Shown: positions 43,380 to 50,759 of the stretch, piece after piece
How the letters are laid out: every line of letters starts with the position of its first letter
Position numbering within the stretch: position 1 is the first letter of the stretch
Source: Microbispora catharanthi
Lineage (GTDB): Bacteria; Actinomycetota; Actinomycetes; Streptosporangiales; Streptosporangiaceae
Direction of reading: 5' to 3'
Length of the DNA stretch: 64,000 nt
NCBI RefSeq assembly: GCF_006334915.2
Contig: NZ_VDMA02000007.1
Span: 62,001-126,000 of the forward strand
Translations under genes and position numbers: made by a program
The notes under the pieces: generated by a model
Database searches by the model: none
What the model saw: the letters and a program-made list of their open reading frames with translations, nothing else
Told to the model about the DNA's origin: nothing

Positions 43380-43680
43380 TCAGCCGAGAATGAAGACGCC
43401 CCCGACGGCCGTGGCGAGGCCGGGGCCGAAGGCGGCAGCCGGCGTGTAGGCGTGGCATGCGGGCCATCCCCCGGACGGCGAGGCGTCGCAGTGCCGGGAC
43501 GGACAGCAGCGTCCCGAGGAGGGGGAGCACCGCCCGGACGGCCGGGGCGGTCGGGGCCAGGGCGGAGGTGACGGTCACGCTCGGCGCTTCGCTCGCCCGC
43601 CGCGCGGCGAGGAGCTCGCCGGAGGGCAGGCCCGCGGTCTTCACCGTCTGCCCGTCGGGCAGGGCGACAGCGAGGAGCTC
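43380..43680 (-). pseudogene. Remnant of saccharopine dehydrogenase-like / enoyl reductase gene
   Basis: A minus-strand frame reads VALPDGQTVKTAGLPSGELL and SVTVTSALAPTAPAVRAVLP, then LSVPALRRLA, which resemble the C-terminal third of saccharopine-dehydrogenase-like (trans-acting enoyl reductase) proteins. After GMARMP the sense continues in another frame as HAYTPAAAFGPGLATAVGGV and a stop at 43380, the usual C-terminus of this family. So about 60-70 codons are deleted with a frameshift, and the first two thirds of the gene are missing. Confidence 0.5.
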
Positions 43681-43860
43681 CAGGAGCGCGAGCGCAGCAA
43701 GCTCGCGGCCGTCACCGCCGCGATCCGTGAAGCGCTCGAGGAACGCGGCGTGCAACCGGGCACGGCGAAGCTGGTGGCGCGGATCGCTCCGGGAGGCGGT
43801 GGCCGCGGACACGCGGCCGTCCCGGCCGTGACCGTCTTCCCGGGTCAGGCGAACCCGTGA
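43675..43860 (+). pseudogene. Remnant of a TetR regulator (C-terminal piece)
   Basis: Plus-strand frame ELQERERSKLAAVTAAIREA followed by LEERGVQPGTAKLVARIA looks like the C-terminal ligand domain of TetR proteins, then degrades into a non-family tail ending at a stop at 43858-43860. No helix-turn-helix precedes it. It abuts the 5' side of the saccharopine-dehydrogenase-like remnant, as if a deletion fused a divergent pair. Confidence 0.4.
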
Positions 43861-43904
43861 CGTGTCCGACCGCAGGGATAGAGGGGGGAAGAGGGGGAAA
43901 CGGC

Positions 43905-43936
43905 ACGGGGGTGAGCCGCGAGCGGCTCACCCCCGT
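43905..43936 (-). terminator. Terminator after the fasciclin gene
   Basis: Perfect 15-bp inverted repeat, arms ACGGGGGTGAGCCGC and GCGGCTCACCCCCGT with a 2-nt loop, 27 nt beyond the fasciclin stop on the minus strand. Confidence 0.8.
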
Positions 43937-43962
43937 CACAGCTGTCGCGGGACGACGGCCGG

Positions 43963-44622
43963 TTACCTCGGCATGAGGACCTTGTCGACCTGGTAGATAG
44001 TGGCGTTGCTCGTCGCGATGTTCCCACAGGTCACAGCGGCGTCGTTGACCTTGAGGCTGGAGTCGGACCCCGAGACGGTGAGCTTGCGCCCCTCGAGGGA
44101 GCTCAGCTGGCCGTGCATGTCCGCCGGTGCCTTGCGTCCCTTGACCACGTGGTAGGCCAGCAGTCCCCTGAGCGACTTGCGATTCGACATCAGCTGGTCG
44201 AGCTGGCTCTTCGGAATCTTGCTGAACGCGTCGTTCGTGGGCGCGAACACCGTGATGTCCTGGGCGGAGTTGAGCGTCTCGGCCAGCCCGGCCTTCTTCA
44301 CTACGCGCGCCAGCGTGGACAGCGACGGGATGTCGGAGAGCGCGGTGCCGACCGGCACCTTGGCCAGCTCGGCGGGGCTGCCCTTGCCCGAGGCGGGCAG
44401 CGACGAGCAGCCCGCCCCGACGGGCGACCCGGAGACCGACGGCGACGCCGACGCGGTGGCGCTCTCGCTCGCCTCGGCGCTGGGGGTCTCGCTGGTCATG
44501 TCCGTGGCGGTCTCGTTGGCCGCGACAGGAGCCGCGGGACTGCCGCCGCCCTGGCTGCCGCACGCCGCGGACATCGAAAGCGCCGCGGTCAGGGCGGCAA
44601 GGGCGAGCAGACGGGTATTCAT
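43963..44622 (-). CDS. Fasciclin-domain lipoprotein
   Basis: 219 residues. Signal with lipobox (LSMSAACG), a Thr/Ser/Ala-rich linker to about residue 75, and one fasciclin (FAS1) domain: TLARVVKKAGLAETLNSAQDITVFAPTNDAF (parts), LAYHVVKG and the C-terminal ATIYQVDKVLMP. Two cysteines in the mature part may form a disulfide. FAS1 lipoproteins of actinomycetes (MPT83/MPB70 type) are surface adhesion-like proteins. Flanked by the two secreted paralogues. Confidence 0.92.
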   Translation of the reverse strand: MNTRLLALAALTAALSMSAACGSQGGGSPAAPVAANETATDMTSETPSAEASESATASASPSVSGSPVGAGCSSLPASGKGSPAELAKVPVGTALSDIPSLSTLARVVKKAGLAETLNSAQDITVFAPTNDAFSKIPKSQLDQLMSNRKSLRGLLAYHVVKGRKAPADMHGQLSSLEGRKLTVSGSDSSLKVNDAAVTCGNIATSNATIYQVDKVLMPR

Positions 44623-44692
44623 GATCGTGTTTCCTTAGTCGTGGAAAGGTCGTTGCTGGGTGGCGACCCCTGCGGACGGCGACACCGGAAGA

Positions 44693-44727
44693 GCCCGCCA
44701 CACCGGCTCAGGACCGGCGTGGCGGGC
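44693..44727 (-). terminator. Hairpin terminator after the 44.8-kb secreted gene
   Basis: Arms GCCCGCCACACCGG and CCGGCGTGGCGGGC pair over 14 bp with one mismatch; 7-nt loop. Lies 55 nt past the stop at 44782 on the minus strand. Confidence 0.65.
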
Positions 44728-44781
44728 CGTTCAGACGGGCCGGTCACACGGGCCTCTTCCATCAGGCCGTCTGGGGCGGGC

Positions 44782-45408
44782 TCACCAGTCGCTCGGCCGC
44801 TGATGCCGGCGGGGCCGTGTGGTCGTCTTCTGGCGCGCCGTCTTCGGCTGCGCCGTCTTCTGCTCCGCCCTCGGCAGCGGATAGGTCCTGGTCGACTGGA
44901 CCCCCTGCACCGGACCGAAGGTGAACGGCTGCGGCGCCTGTCCTGGCTTGCCGGAAGTGAAGACGGGCTGGATGAAGACGTCGCGCGTCTTGGGATCGAT
45001 CACCGGAACATACCTGGTCGCGGTATCTCCTCCGGCTGTCCCGTCATCCGCCCTGTCGCCCGCCGTCGCGGAGGGCCGTCCGGTCTCCGCGCCGGGCCTG
45101 GCGGACGCGCCGGAGGCTCCGGACTCGCTCGCCCCGGCCGGCGATCGGGAAGCGGCGGCGTTGTCGTCGCGCCTGCCGTCCATTCCGCTGGGAGCCATCC
45201 AGGGCGGCGCCTGGGGGAGGGTGAACGGAAACTCCCCGGCCTGGGGCGCCATTCCGGGCAGCGGCGCGAGTTGCGGCCGGCCCGCGGACGCCGGCGCGGC
45301 GTTGTTGTCGTCCGTGGCTGCCCTCGTCCCGGGCGGGGCCGGGTCCGGCGGCACGGCGGCCGGCCCGGAGAGCAGGGCGGCGGCCAGTACGGCTGTGCAG
45401 AGAGGCAT
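44782..45408 (-). CDS. Secreted low-complexity protein, paralogue of the one at 42.4 kb
   Basis: 208 residues with signal MPLCTAVLAAALLSGPA, a Pro/Ala/Gly-rich mature part, KTRDVFIQPVFTSGK, and a basic tail rich in Lys, Thr and Arg ending QRPSDW. The signal is nearly identical to that of the 42.4-kb protein and the DVF(I/L) motif is shared, while the rest has diverged. GGGGGAG four bases before the ATG. No known domain. Confidence 0.72.
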   Translation of the reverse strand: MPLCTAVLAAALLSGPAAVPPDPAPPGTRAATDDNNAAPASAGRPQLAPLPGMAPQAGEFPFTLPQAPPWMAPSGMDGRRDDNAAASRSPAGASESGASGASARPGAETGRPSATAGDRADDGTAGGDTATRYVPVIDPKTRDVFIQPVFTSGKPGQAPQPFTFGPVQGVQSTRTYPLPRAEQKTAQPKTARQKTTTRPRRHQRPSDW

Positions 45409-45535
45409 GAGACTCCCCCGAGGTCATCGATGGTACGAGCACGACGGTAAGCGCCGCACCGGGGAGTGATCACGCATCCGACGACCAATGTCCGGTCAAG
45501 CATGGCGATCGGGCGCTTCACCCCGCAAAGATCCC
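45409..45535 (-). promoter_or_regulatory. Upstream region conserved with that of the 42.4-kb paralogue (copy B)
   Basis: Carries the same ordered blocks as copy A: CCCCCGA at the ribosome site, GGTA(C)GAGCACGACGGTAAGCGC versus GGTACAAGAACGAAGG-TAAGCGC, and TGTCCGGTCAA (minus TTGACCGGACA). Conservation extends well beyond the coding start, pointing to shared regulation. Confidence 0.5.
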
Positions 45536-45653
45536 ATCGCGCCCGCAAGGGACCTGGGTACGCCGCCCGAGGAGGCCGGCGTGGGACACCACCGAAGACG
45601 CCCTCGTCCGTGCACGACGCCGCGGGGCCCCACGGGTGAGGAGCGCGCCGGGC

Positions 45654-45878
45654 TCAGTCCGGCAGGCTCACCTCGATCGGCACCACGATCGGCGGATGCG
45701 GGGGCGGGTGCGGCACGGGCCGGCGCTGGAAGTAGTGCTCCAGGGCGTGCCGCAGGCGGTCGAGCGCCTCGTCGACCGTGTGCCCTTCGCAGGCAACCTC
45801 GACCTGGACGCACCGCGCGCAGTACAGCCCACCGTCCTCGGCGGTGACGGTCGCGGTCAGCCGCACGGTCCGTCCCAT
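45654..45878 (-). CDS. HicB-like small protein
   Basis: 74 residues: RLTATVTAEDGGLYCARC, then VACEGHTVDEALDRLRHALEHYF, the partial ribonuclease H-like fold of HicB antitoxin-type proteins, followed by a Pro-rich tail. No HicA-like dsRBD toxin gene is adjacent, so it is an orphan and may not belong to a toxin-antitoxin pair. ATG 45878 has GGTGGGAG upstream. Confidence 0.7.
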   Translation of the reverse strand: MGRTVRLTATVTAEDGGLYCARCVQVEVACEGHTVDEALDRLRHALEHYFQRRPVPHPPPHPPIVVPIEVSLPD

Positions 45879-46055
45879 GCTCCCACCGTGCGCGGCGGCG
45901 GACCGGGGTAATCCCGGCGCGCGGGCAACAGTACGGAGATTCCCACCCCGGCGGCCCCGGCCCGCACGCGCTTCGCGCCCGAATTTTGCCTGATAGGGAG
46001 GCATGCCGACGTGCCGCAGAGAGGAAGGCGCGTTTCCTCGGGTAGGGCCGGGCGC

Positions 46056-46283
46056 ATGGGCGAGAAAGACAAGAAGGAAGAGCCGTCGGTGGGCGACGAG
46101 GTCACCTGGAAGAGCCACGGCGGCGAGGCGGTCGGCAAGGTCGAGAAGAAGATCACCGAGCGCACGGAGGAGGCGGGCCGCACCGTGGCCGCCTCACCCG
46201 AGGACCCGCAGTTCCTCGTGCGCAGTGAGAAGAGCGGCGGGACGGCGGTGCACAAGCCGTCGGCCCTGCATCCGAAGGACTGA
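46056..46283 (+). CDS. DUF2945 (Tudor-like) small protein
   Basis: 75 residues: SVGDEVTWKSHGGEAVGKVEKKITERTEEAG (parts), DPQFLVRSEKSGGTAVHKP; this SH3/Tudor-like layout is DUF2945 (hypervirulence-associated HVA1 family). Frequently encoded next to DUF3140, as here, where the next gene starts one base after its stop. Function unknown; often in stress-type gene groups. Confidence 0.85.
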   Translation: MGEKDKKEEPSVGDEVTWKSHGGEAVGKVEKKITERTEEAGRTVAASPEDPQFLVRSEKSGGTAVHKPSALHPKD

Positions 46284-46284
46284 C

Positions 46285-46614
46285 GTGACCGCCGACAGGA
46301 GACAGACCGCGGCCGAGTTCGGCGAGGCGGTCAACATGTCCGCGGCCGAACTGGAGCGATGGCTGCGCGAGGAGCGGTCGAAGGAGGTCGGCGACAAGCC
46401 GGACGGTGGCGAGTCGACGGGTCACGAGTCCGGCCGGCACATCGTGGCCATTCTCCGCAAGCACAAGAGCGAACTGGACGACGAGGACTACGCCCACATG
46501 CGCAAGGTCGTCGGGTACGTCCACCGGCACCTGGCCCAGCGTCCCTCCGGTGACGTGCGGGAGACTCGCTGGCGGTACTCGCTGATGAACTGGGGCCACG
46601 ACCCGATGAAGTAG
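46285..46614 (+). CDS. DUF3140 protein
   Basis: 109 residues: FGEAVNMSAAELERWLREERSKEVG (parts), ESGRHIVAILRKHKSELDDEDYAHMRKVVGYVHRH (parts), RWRYSLMNWGHDP. Matches DUF3140, a small helical domain that usually accompanies DUF2945. GTG start one base after the DUF2945 stop, hence a two-gene operon. DNA-binding has been suggested by its helical look but is not shown. Confidence 0.85.
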   Translation: MTADRRQTAAEFGEAVNMSAAELERWLREERSKEVGDKPDGGESTGHESGRHIVAILRKHKSELDDEDYAHMRKVVGYVHRHLAQRPSGDVRETRWRYSLMNWGHDPMK

Positions 46615-46635
46615 GGCCCTCGGAAGGGCGGGGCC

Positions 46636-46662
46636 GCGGGCGCGCCTGGGGGTCGCGCCCGC
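46636..46662. terminator. Bidirectional terminator between DUF3140 and DUF4236 genes
   Basis: Arms GCGGGCGCG and CGCGCCCGC, 9-nt loop, between convergent genes. Confidence 0.6.
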
Positions 46663-46681
46663 CGGGCCGTCTCCTGCCGCT

Positions 46682-46861
46682 CTAGTTGAGCGTCTTCTTC
46701 CAGTGGAAGCCGCCGGGCAGATTCACGGTGAGGGTGCGGCGCCCGTCCGCCGCCTTGGTGACGCGGAAGGCGCGTCCGCCGAAGCTGTGACCGACGCCGC
46801 CGCGCGAGAGGTTGAGCCTGAACGGTCCCATCTTGATCGATTTTCGGTAGCTCCAGCCCAT
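46682..46861 (-). CDS. DUF4236 small protein
   Basis: A 59-codon gene. It begins MGWSYRKSIKMGPFRLNLSR and continues GGVGHSFGGRAFRVTKA, the DUF4236 signature (short beta-rich domain with RxSxxxGPxRLNLSxxGxG), ending FHWKKTLN. ATG 46861 has GGAGG four bases upstream. Function unknown; such proteins are common as solitary small genes. Confidence 0.82.
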   Translation of the reverse strand: MGWSYRKSIKMGPFRLNLSRGGVGHSFGGRAFRVTKAADGRRTLTVNLPGGFHWKKTLN

Positions 46862-47099
46862 GCTTCCTCCATGAATTTTCCGTGCCCTCGCGACTACCCC
46901 GGAAGACGATCAGCACACCGGCCGACCGGATCTTCCGTTTACGACCGTGCCGCCGGGTATGGCCAGCAATGAGCCTTTCGACCGTCAGGAACGCGATCGG
47001 ATCGCCGGCCGGGCGCCGGGGCTCAACGGACCCGAACTCATCGGCGGGATCTCCGGCTCCTCACGGGGACGCCCGCCCAAGACCGGAAGGAGCGACGCC

Positions 47100-47507
47100 A
47101 TGGGACACGCCGGAGTGATGCTGGAGACCTATCCCGCCGACCTCGGCGGCGTGGACAGGCAGGTGCTCGCGAACTGCATCGAGGCCTGCTTCGACTGCGC
47201 GCAGACCTGTACGGCCTGCGCCGACGCCTGCCTGAGCGAGCACGCGGTGGCGGAACTGGTCCGCTGCATCCGCACCAACCTCGACTGCGCCGACATCTGC
47301 GCGACGACGGGCCGGGTGCTGTCACGGCACACGGGCTACGACGCGAACCTGACGCGCGCCCAGCTTGAGGCGTGCGCGCAGGCGTGCCGCAGTTGCGGCG
47401 ACGAATGCGGCCTGCACGCCCACATGCACGAGCACTGCCGGGTCTGCGCCGAGGCGTGCCGCCGCTGCGCCCAGGCCTGCAACGAGTTGCTGGCCTCGCT
47501 CGGCTGA
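47100..47507 (+). CDS. Four-helix-bundle copper-binding protein (Csp/DUF326-like)
   Basis: 135 residues with many regularly spaced cysteines on helices: CIEACFDCAQTCTACADACL, CIRTNLDCADICATTG, CAQACRSCGDECGLH, and HCRVCAEACRRCAQAC. This is the Csp-type copper storage or DUF326 layout, in which Cys line the inside of a helical bundle and hold Cu(I). No signal peptide, so cytosolic. ATG 47100 has GGAAGGAG 8 nt upstream. Confidence 0.9.
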   Translation: MGHAGVMLETYPADLGGVDRQVLANCIEACFDCAQTCTACADACLSEHAVAELVRCIRTNLDCADICATTGRVLSRHTGYDANLTRAQLEACAQACRSCGDECGLHAHMHEHCRVCAEACRRCAQACNELLASLG

Positions 47508-47626
47508 GCACGTCCGCCCCGGCGGCGTCCTCACGGCGTCCTCACGGCGCGGCCTCGCCCGCGCCCGCCGCACGTTTGCCGATGCGATGACATGGCCGCG
47601 AGAGGGACCGTGTAAAAACGGTTCCT

Positions 47627-48130
47627 ATGGCAAAGGAAGCGGACGAGGAGCCGACCGGCGACGACCTGGAGGCCGTCACCGCCGCCGTGCTCACCGCCTC
47701 GCGTGTGCTCGTCGCGATCTCAGCGCGATCCCTCGCCGCCGCGGAGGACAAGGTCACCCTGCCGCAGTTCCGCATGCTGCTGGTGGTCGGACAGGGCGAG
47801 ACCAAGCTGGTGACGCTGGCGGACAGGCTCGGCGTCAATCCGTCGACCGCCATGCGCATGGCGGGCCGCCTCGCCGTCGCCGGCCTGGTGAAGCGTGAGG
47901 TGAATCCGCAGAACCGGCGGGAGACCCTGCTGCGGCTGACCGACAACGGACGGCGGATCGTGGAGGAGGTCACCGCCCGTCGCAAGGAGGAGATCGCCGC
48001 GATCCTCACGCGGATGCCGGCGTGCCGGCGGCAGGCCCTCATCACCGCGATGCGGGAGTTCAACGACGCGGCGGGCGAACCGCCCGCCCGCATCGCCTTC
48101 CCGCTCGGCTGGCCCGGCCCGTCCTCCTGA
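47627..48130 (+). CDS. MarR family transcriptional regulator
   Basis: 167 residues: LPQFRMLLVVGQGETKLVTLADRLGVNPSTAMRMAGRLAVAGLVKR spans the winged helix (given in parts), with wing NPQNRRETLLRLTDNGRR. Stands alone 119 nt after the copper-protein gene; whether it regulates that gene is open. Confidence 0.9.
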   Translation: MAKEADEEPTGDDLEAVTAAVLTASRVLVAISARSLAAAEDKVTLPQFRMLLVVGQGETKLVTLADRLGVNPSTAMRMAGRLAVAGLVKREVNPQNRRETLLRLTDNGRRIVEEVTARRKEEIAAILTRMPACRRQALITAMREFNDAAGEPPARIAFPLGWPGPSS

Positions 48131-48303
48131 CCACGCCGCACACGGTTGCTCAGCGCGCACACGTCGGCCGGGGCGGCCGCGCCGCCGGCCGCCGCGTTGA
48201 CGGCCCTGCCGCGGCGGACAGGCCGGCCTCCGGTGTCGCGTCCGTGATGCGGGTCCCGGCGCCCTGCGGGCCCATCGCGGGGCCCCAGCGGGTCAGCCCG
48301 CGA

Positions 48304-48891
48304 TCAGCAGCCGGAGGCGGCGCAGGCACCGGGAATGAGCCCGGGGGCTCCGTCGGCGCCCGACGGCACCTCGCCCTGGTCCTGGCCGCTACCGCCCTTC
48401 GAGGCCCCGCCCGTCTTGCCCGACGAGCCGGTCCCGGCCCGGCCCGCGCTCTTCCCACCGGAGGAGGAGCCGCCGCCGGAGGAGCCGGAGGCGGTGTCCG
48501 CGCCGCCCCCGCCGGGCGCCTGCGCTCCGCCGGAGCCGTCCCCGCCGGACCCGATCGCGCCCTGCTCCCCTGAACTCTGGTCCCCTGAGCCCTGGTCCTC
48601 CGGGCCCTCCGTGGCGGCACCGGCGTCGTCACCGGCGGAATCAGCGGAACCGCCGTCCTGGGCGGGGGCCGACTGCCGAACGCCGCCCGCGGCGGGCGGG
48701 TCCGCGGGGCCCGAGCCGCCGCGGAGCGCGAAGCCCGCTCCCCCGGCGGCCAGCACGGCCACCAGGGCCGCGGCGGCGATGACGACGGGCTTCCTGCTCT
48801 TGGTCGTGGGGGGCGGCTCCTCCTCGCTGGAGAGGATCTCCTGCCGGAACCGATCATCCTGGCTCGTCTGTGACGGGACGCGCCCTTGCAT
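48304..48891 (-). CDS. Single-pass membrane protein with Gly/Ser-rich extracytoplasmic tail
   Basis: 195 residues: a short cytoplasmic N-terminus with SQDDRFRQEILSSEEEPPPTTKSRKP, one transmembrane helix (VVIAAAALVAVLAAGGAGFAL), then about 120 residues of Gly, Ser, Ala, Asp and Gln repeats ending in GACAASGC with two cysteines. No domain recognised; a wall-spanning or sensor-anchor type protein is possible. ATG 48891 chosen because residues before it are atypical. Confidence 0.65.
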   Translation of the reverse strand: MQGRVPSQTSQDDRFRQEILSSEEEPPPTTKSRKPVVIAAAALVAVLAAGGAGFALRGGSGPADPPAAGGVRQSAPAQDGGSADSAGDDAGAATEGPEDQGSGDQSSGEQGAIGSGGDGSGGAQAPGGGGADTASGSSGGGSSSGGKSAGRAGTGSSGKTGGASKGGSGQDQGEVPSGADGAPGLIPGACAASGC

Positions 48892-49045
48892 GTGAGACAA
48901 CTCCCAGCGGTCGTTTCGGGGGAAACCTCCACGGCTTCCGCAGGTGGCTGCCCACATTAACCCCGCTGGTGTCCTAATCTCACAAATACCTGCAAACAAT
49001 CATGAATCTCCCAGGGTTTCCCTCGATCGCGCCCTGCGTACCACG

Positions 49046-50506
49046 TCAACGGCTGTGCGTCGCGGCGCTGTGGTAGTCGGTGTACGTGTAGGGGTTGTCG
49101 AGGATCTTCGTCTCGGGGATGTCGGGGTTCATCCCCTTCTGCCATGCCTCCTCGCCCAGCGTCGAGCGCAGGTACTCGACGGTCCGCTCCACCTCGCGGC
49201 GCGCCGCGGCGAGGGCCCCGACGAGATCCACGCCGACCAGACGGTGCTCGTGCTTCACCACGCGGCCGTTCACGAGGACCGTGTGCACGTCGCCGCGCTG
49301 CGCCTGGAACGCGACGTGCCCGTACGGGTTGAGCAGCGGGAACGACACGGGCGAGGCGTCGTTCTTGATGAGCACGATGTCGGCCTTCTTGCCCGCTTCG
49401 ACGCTGCCGAGGTCGTCGCTCCGGCCGATGGCGCGGGCGCCGCCGCGCGTCGCCCAGTCCACCACCTGGTCGGCACGGAGGCTGCAGTGGGTGATCGTCT
49501 CCCCCCTGGCGTGCGCCTCCATGTGCTCGCGGGAACGGTCGGCGCCGAGCGTGGTGCGCATCGCGGAGAACAGGTCGCCGCTCCACCAGACGCTGGTGTC
49601 CATCGACAGGGAGACCGGGATGTCGTGCGCGCGGATGGCCCAGGTGGGCGGGTAGCCCTGGCCCGCGCTCTGCTCGCTCTCGGTGGAGACCGAGATCGAA
49701 CCGCCGGTGGCGGCGATGCGGTGGTAGGAGTCCGCCGACAGCGAGGCGGCGTGGACGTAGACCGTCTCGGGCGTCATGAAGCCGTGCTCGTACATGAGGC
49801 GGATGCCGTCGTCGCTGGTCGCGCCCCACACACCCGCGTGGGTCGTGACCGGGACGCCGAGCTCGCGGGCCACCTCGAAGGCCGGCTTCTCGGGAAAGGC
49901 GGGGTCGCCGGTGACGTCGAAGGCGATCTGGAAGCCCAGCATGTCGTCGCCCGTGATGCGGCGCCGGACGAAGTCGCGGAACTCCGGCGCGCCGGTCCAC
50001 TCGGCCGGAGGTGCCTGGATGTTGCCGTAGGCCAGCACGAACCGGCCGGGCACCGCGTGCAGCGCGTCCACGGCCGCGTCGGCGTGGTCCACGGTCCGCA
50101 GCCCGTGCGACCAGTCCACGACCGTGGTGACGCCGGCGTCGATCGCCTCGATCGCGGCCAGCAGGTTGCCCGCGTGCACGTCCTCGGGCCGCCACAGCTT
50201 GCCGTACTCGAGGTAGTACCAGACGAAGTACTGCGTCAGCGTCCAGTCGGCGCCGTAGCCGCGCATCGCGGTCTGCCACATGTGCCGGTGAGTGTCGATC
50301 ATGCCGGGCATGACGATGCCGCCGGTGGCGTCGACGACGACGGCGCCCTCCGGCGCGGGAAGGTCGGGCCCCACCTCGGCGATCCGGTCGCCGACGACGA
50401 GGACGTCGGTGCGAGGGAGCACGCTGTGCCCGTCGTCCATCGGCAGCACCGTGCCGCCGCGCAGCAGCACGGGCCGGTCCGGTCCGAAATCGGTCGGCTC
50501 GTTCAT
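49046..50506 (-). CDS. Amidohydrolase family protein (AtzA/TrzN/SsnA-like)
   Basis: 486 residues. The metal motif is in GMIDTHRHMWQTAMRG near residue 75, with later VTTHAGVWG and VYVHAASLS histidines and SLSMDTSVWWSGD supplying the acidic residue. Related enzymes hydrolyse or deaminate heteroaromatic rings and chlorinated or aminated analogues. GAGGAG stands 7 nt before ATG 50506. Divergent from the CoA-transferase/LigAB operon with an IclR-type inverted repeat near its start, so it probably feeds the same pathway. Confidence 0.88.
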   Translation of the reverse strand: MNEPTDFGPDRPVLLRGGTVLPMDDGHSVLPRTDVLVVGDRIAEVGPDLPAPEGAVVVDATGGIVMPGMIDTHRHMWQTAMRGYGADWTLTQYFVWYYLEYGKLWRPEDVHAGNLLAAIEAIDAGVTTVVDWSHGLRTVDHADAAVDALHAVPGRFVLAYGNIQAPPAEWTGAPEFRDFVRRRITGDDMLGFQIAFDVTGDPAFPEKPAFEVARELGVPVTTHAGVWGATSDDGIRLMYEHGFMTPETVYVHAASLSADSYHRIAATGGSISVSTESEQSAGQGYPPTWAIRAHDIPVSLSMDTSVWWSGDLFSAMRTTLGADRSREHMEAHARGETITHCSLRADQVVDWATRGGARAIGRSDDLGSVEAGKKADIVLIKNDASPVSFPLLNPYGHVAFQAQRGDVHTVLVNGRVVKHEHRLVGVDLVGALAAARREVERTVEYLRSTLGEEAWQKGMNPDIPETKILDNPYTYTDYHSAATHSR

Positions 50507-50560
50507 CGTCGAACTCCTCACCTTCCCACTGGCCGAGCGCGCTCAGCGACGGCGAACAAT

Positions 50561-50577
50561 TGTCCGCTATACGGTCA
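50561..50577. promoter_or_regulatory. IclR-type operator candidate 1 (amidohydrolase side)
   Basis: TGTCCG-CTATA-CGGTCA: an inverted repeat with 5-nt spacer, one mismatch from TGTCCG-N5-CGGACA, located 55 nt before the amidohydrolase start. Confidence 0.55.
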
Positions 50578-50705
50578 GCACTGCTTCCGCTGCTACTTTC
50601 CCGAGCACCGCCCCTGCTGTCAACCATGGGTTTCCCGCCTCGTCCTACCACGAAGAGCCGGGCGAGCATTTGACGAGTGGACCGCCTGTGCCAGAATCGG
50701 CCTCA

Positions 50706-50730
50706 CGGACTTATGTCCGTTCAGCGGACA
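50706..50730. promoter_or_regulatory. IclR-type operator candidate 2 (CoA-transferase side)
   Basis: TGTCCG-TTCAG-CGGACA (50714-50730) is a perfect inverted repeat, overlapped by a second one, CGGAC-TTAT-GTCCG (50706-50719). It ends 30 nt before the CoA-transferase start, next to the ribosome site, well placed for repression. Confidence 0.6.
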
Positions 50731-50759
50731 CTTCGATAACACCAAGGAGGGGGAGCCGG

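Noticed and set aside
43457..43831. 124-codon plus-strand frame in the pseudogene region
   Set aside because: Arg/Ser-rich shadow; the TetR-like sense is in a different frame.
45654..46118. Search for a HicA toxin next to the HicB-like gene
   Set aside because: No dsRBD-like small ORF with the HicA GSHxxF motif on either strand nearby.
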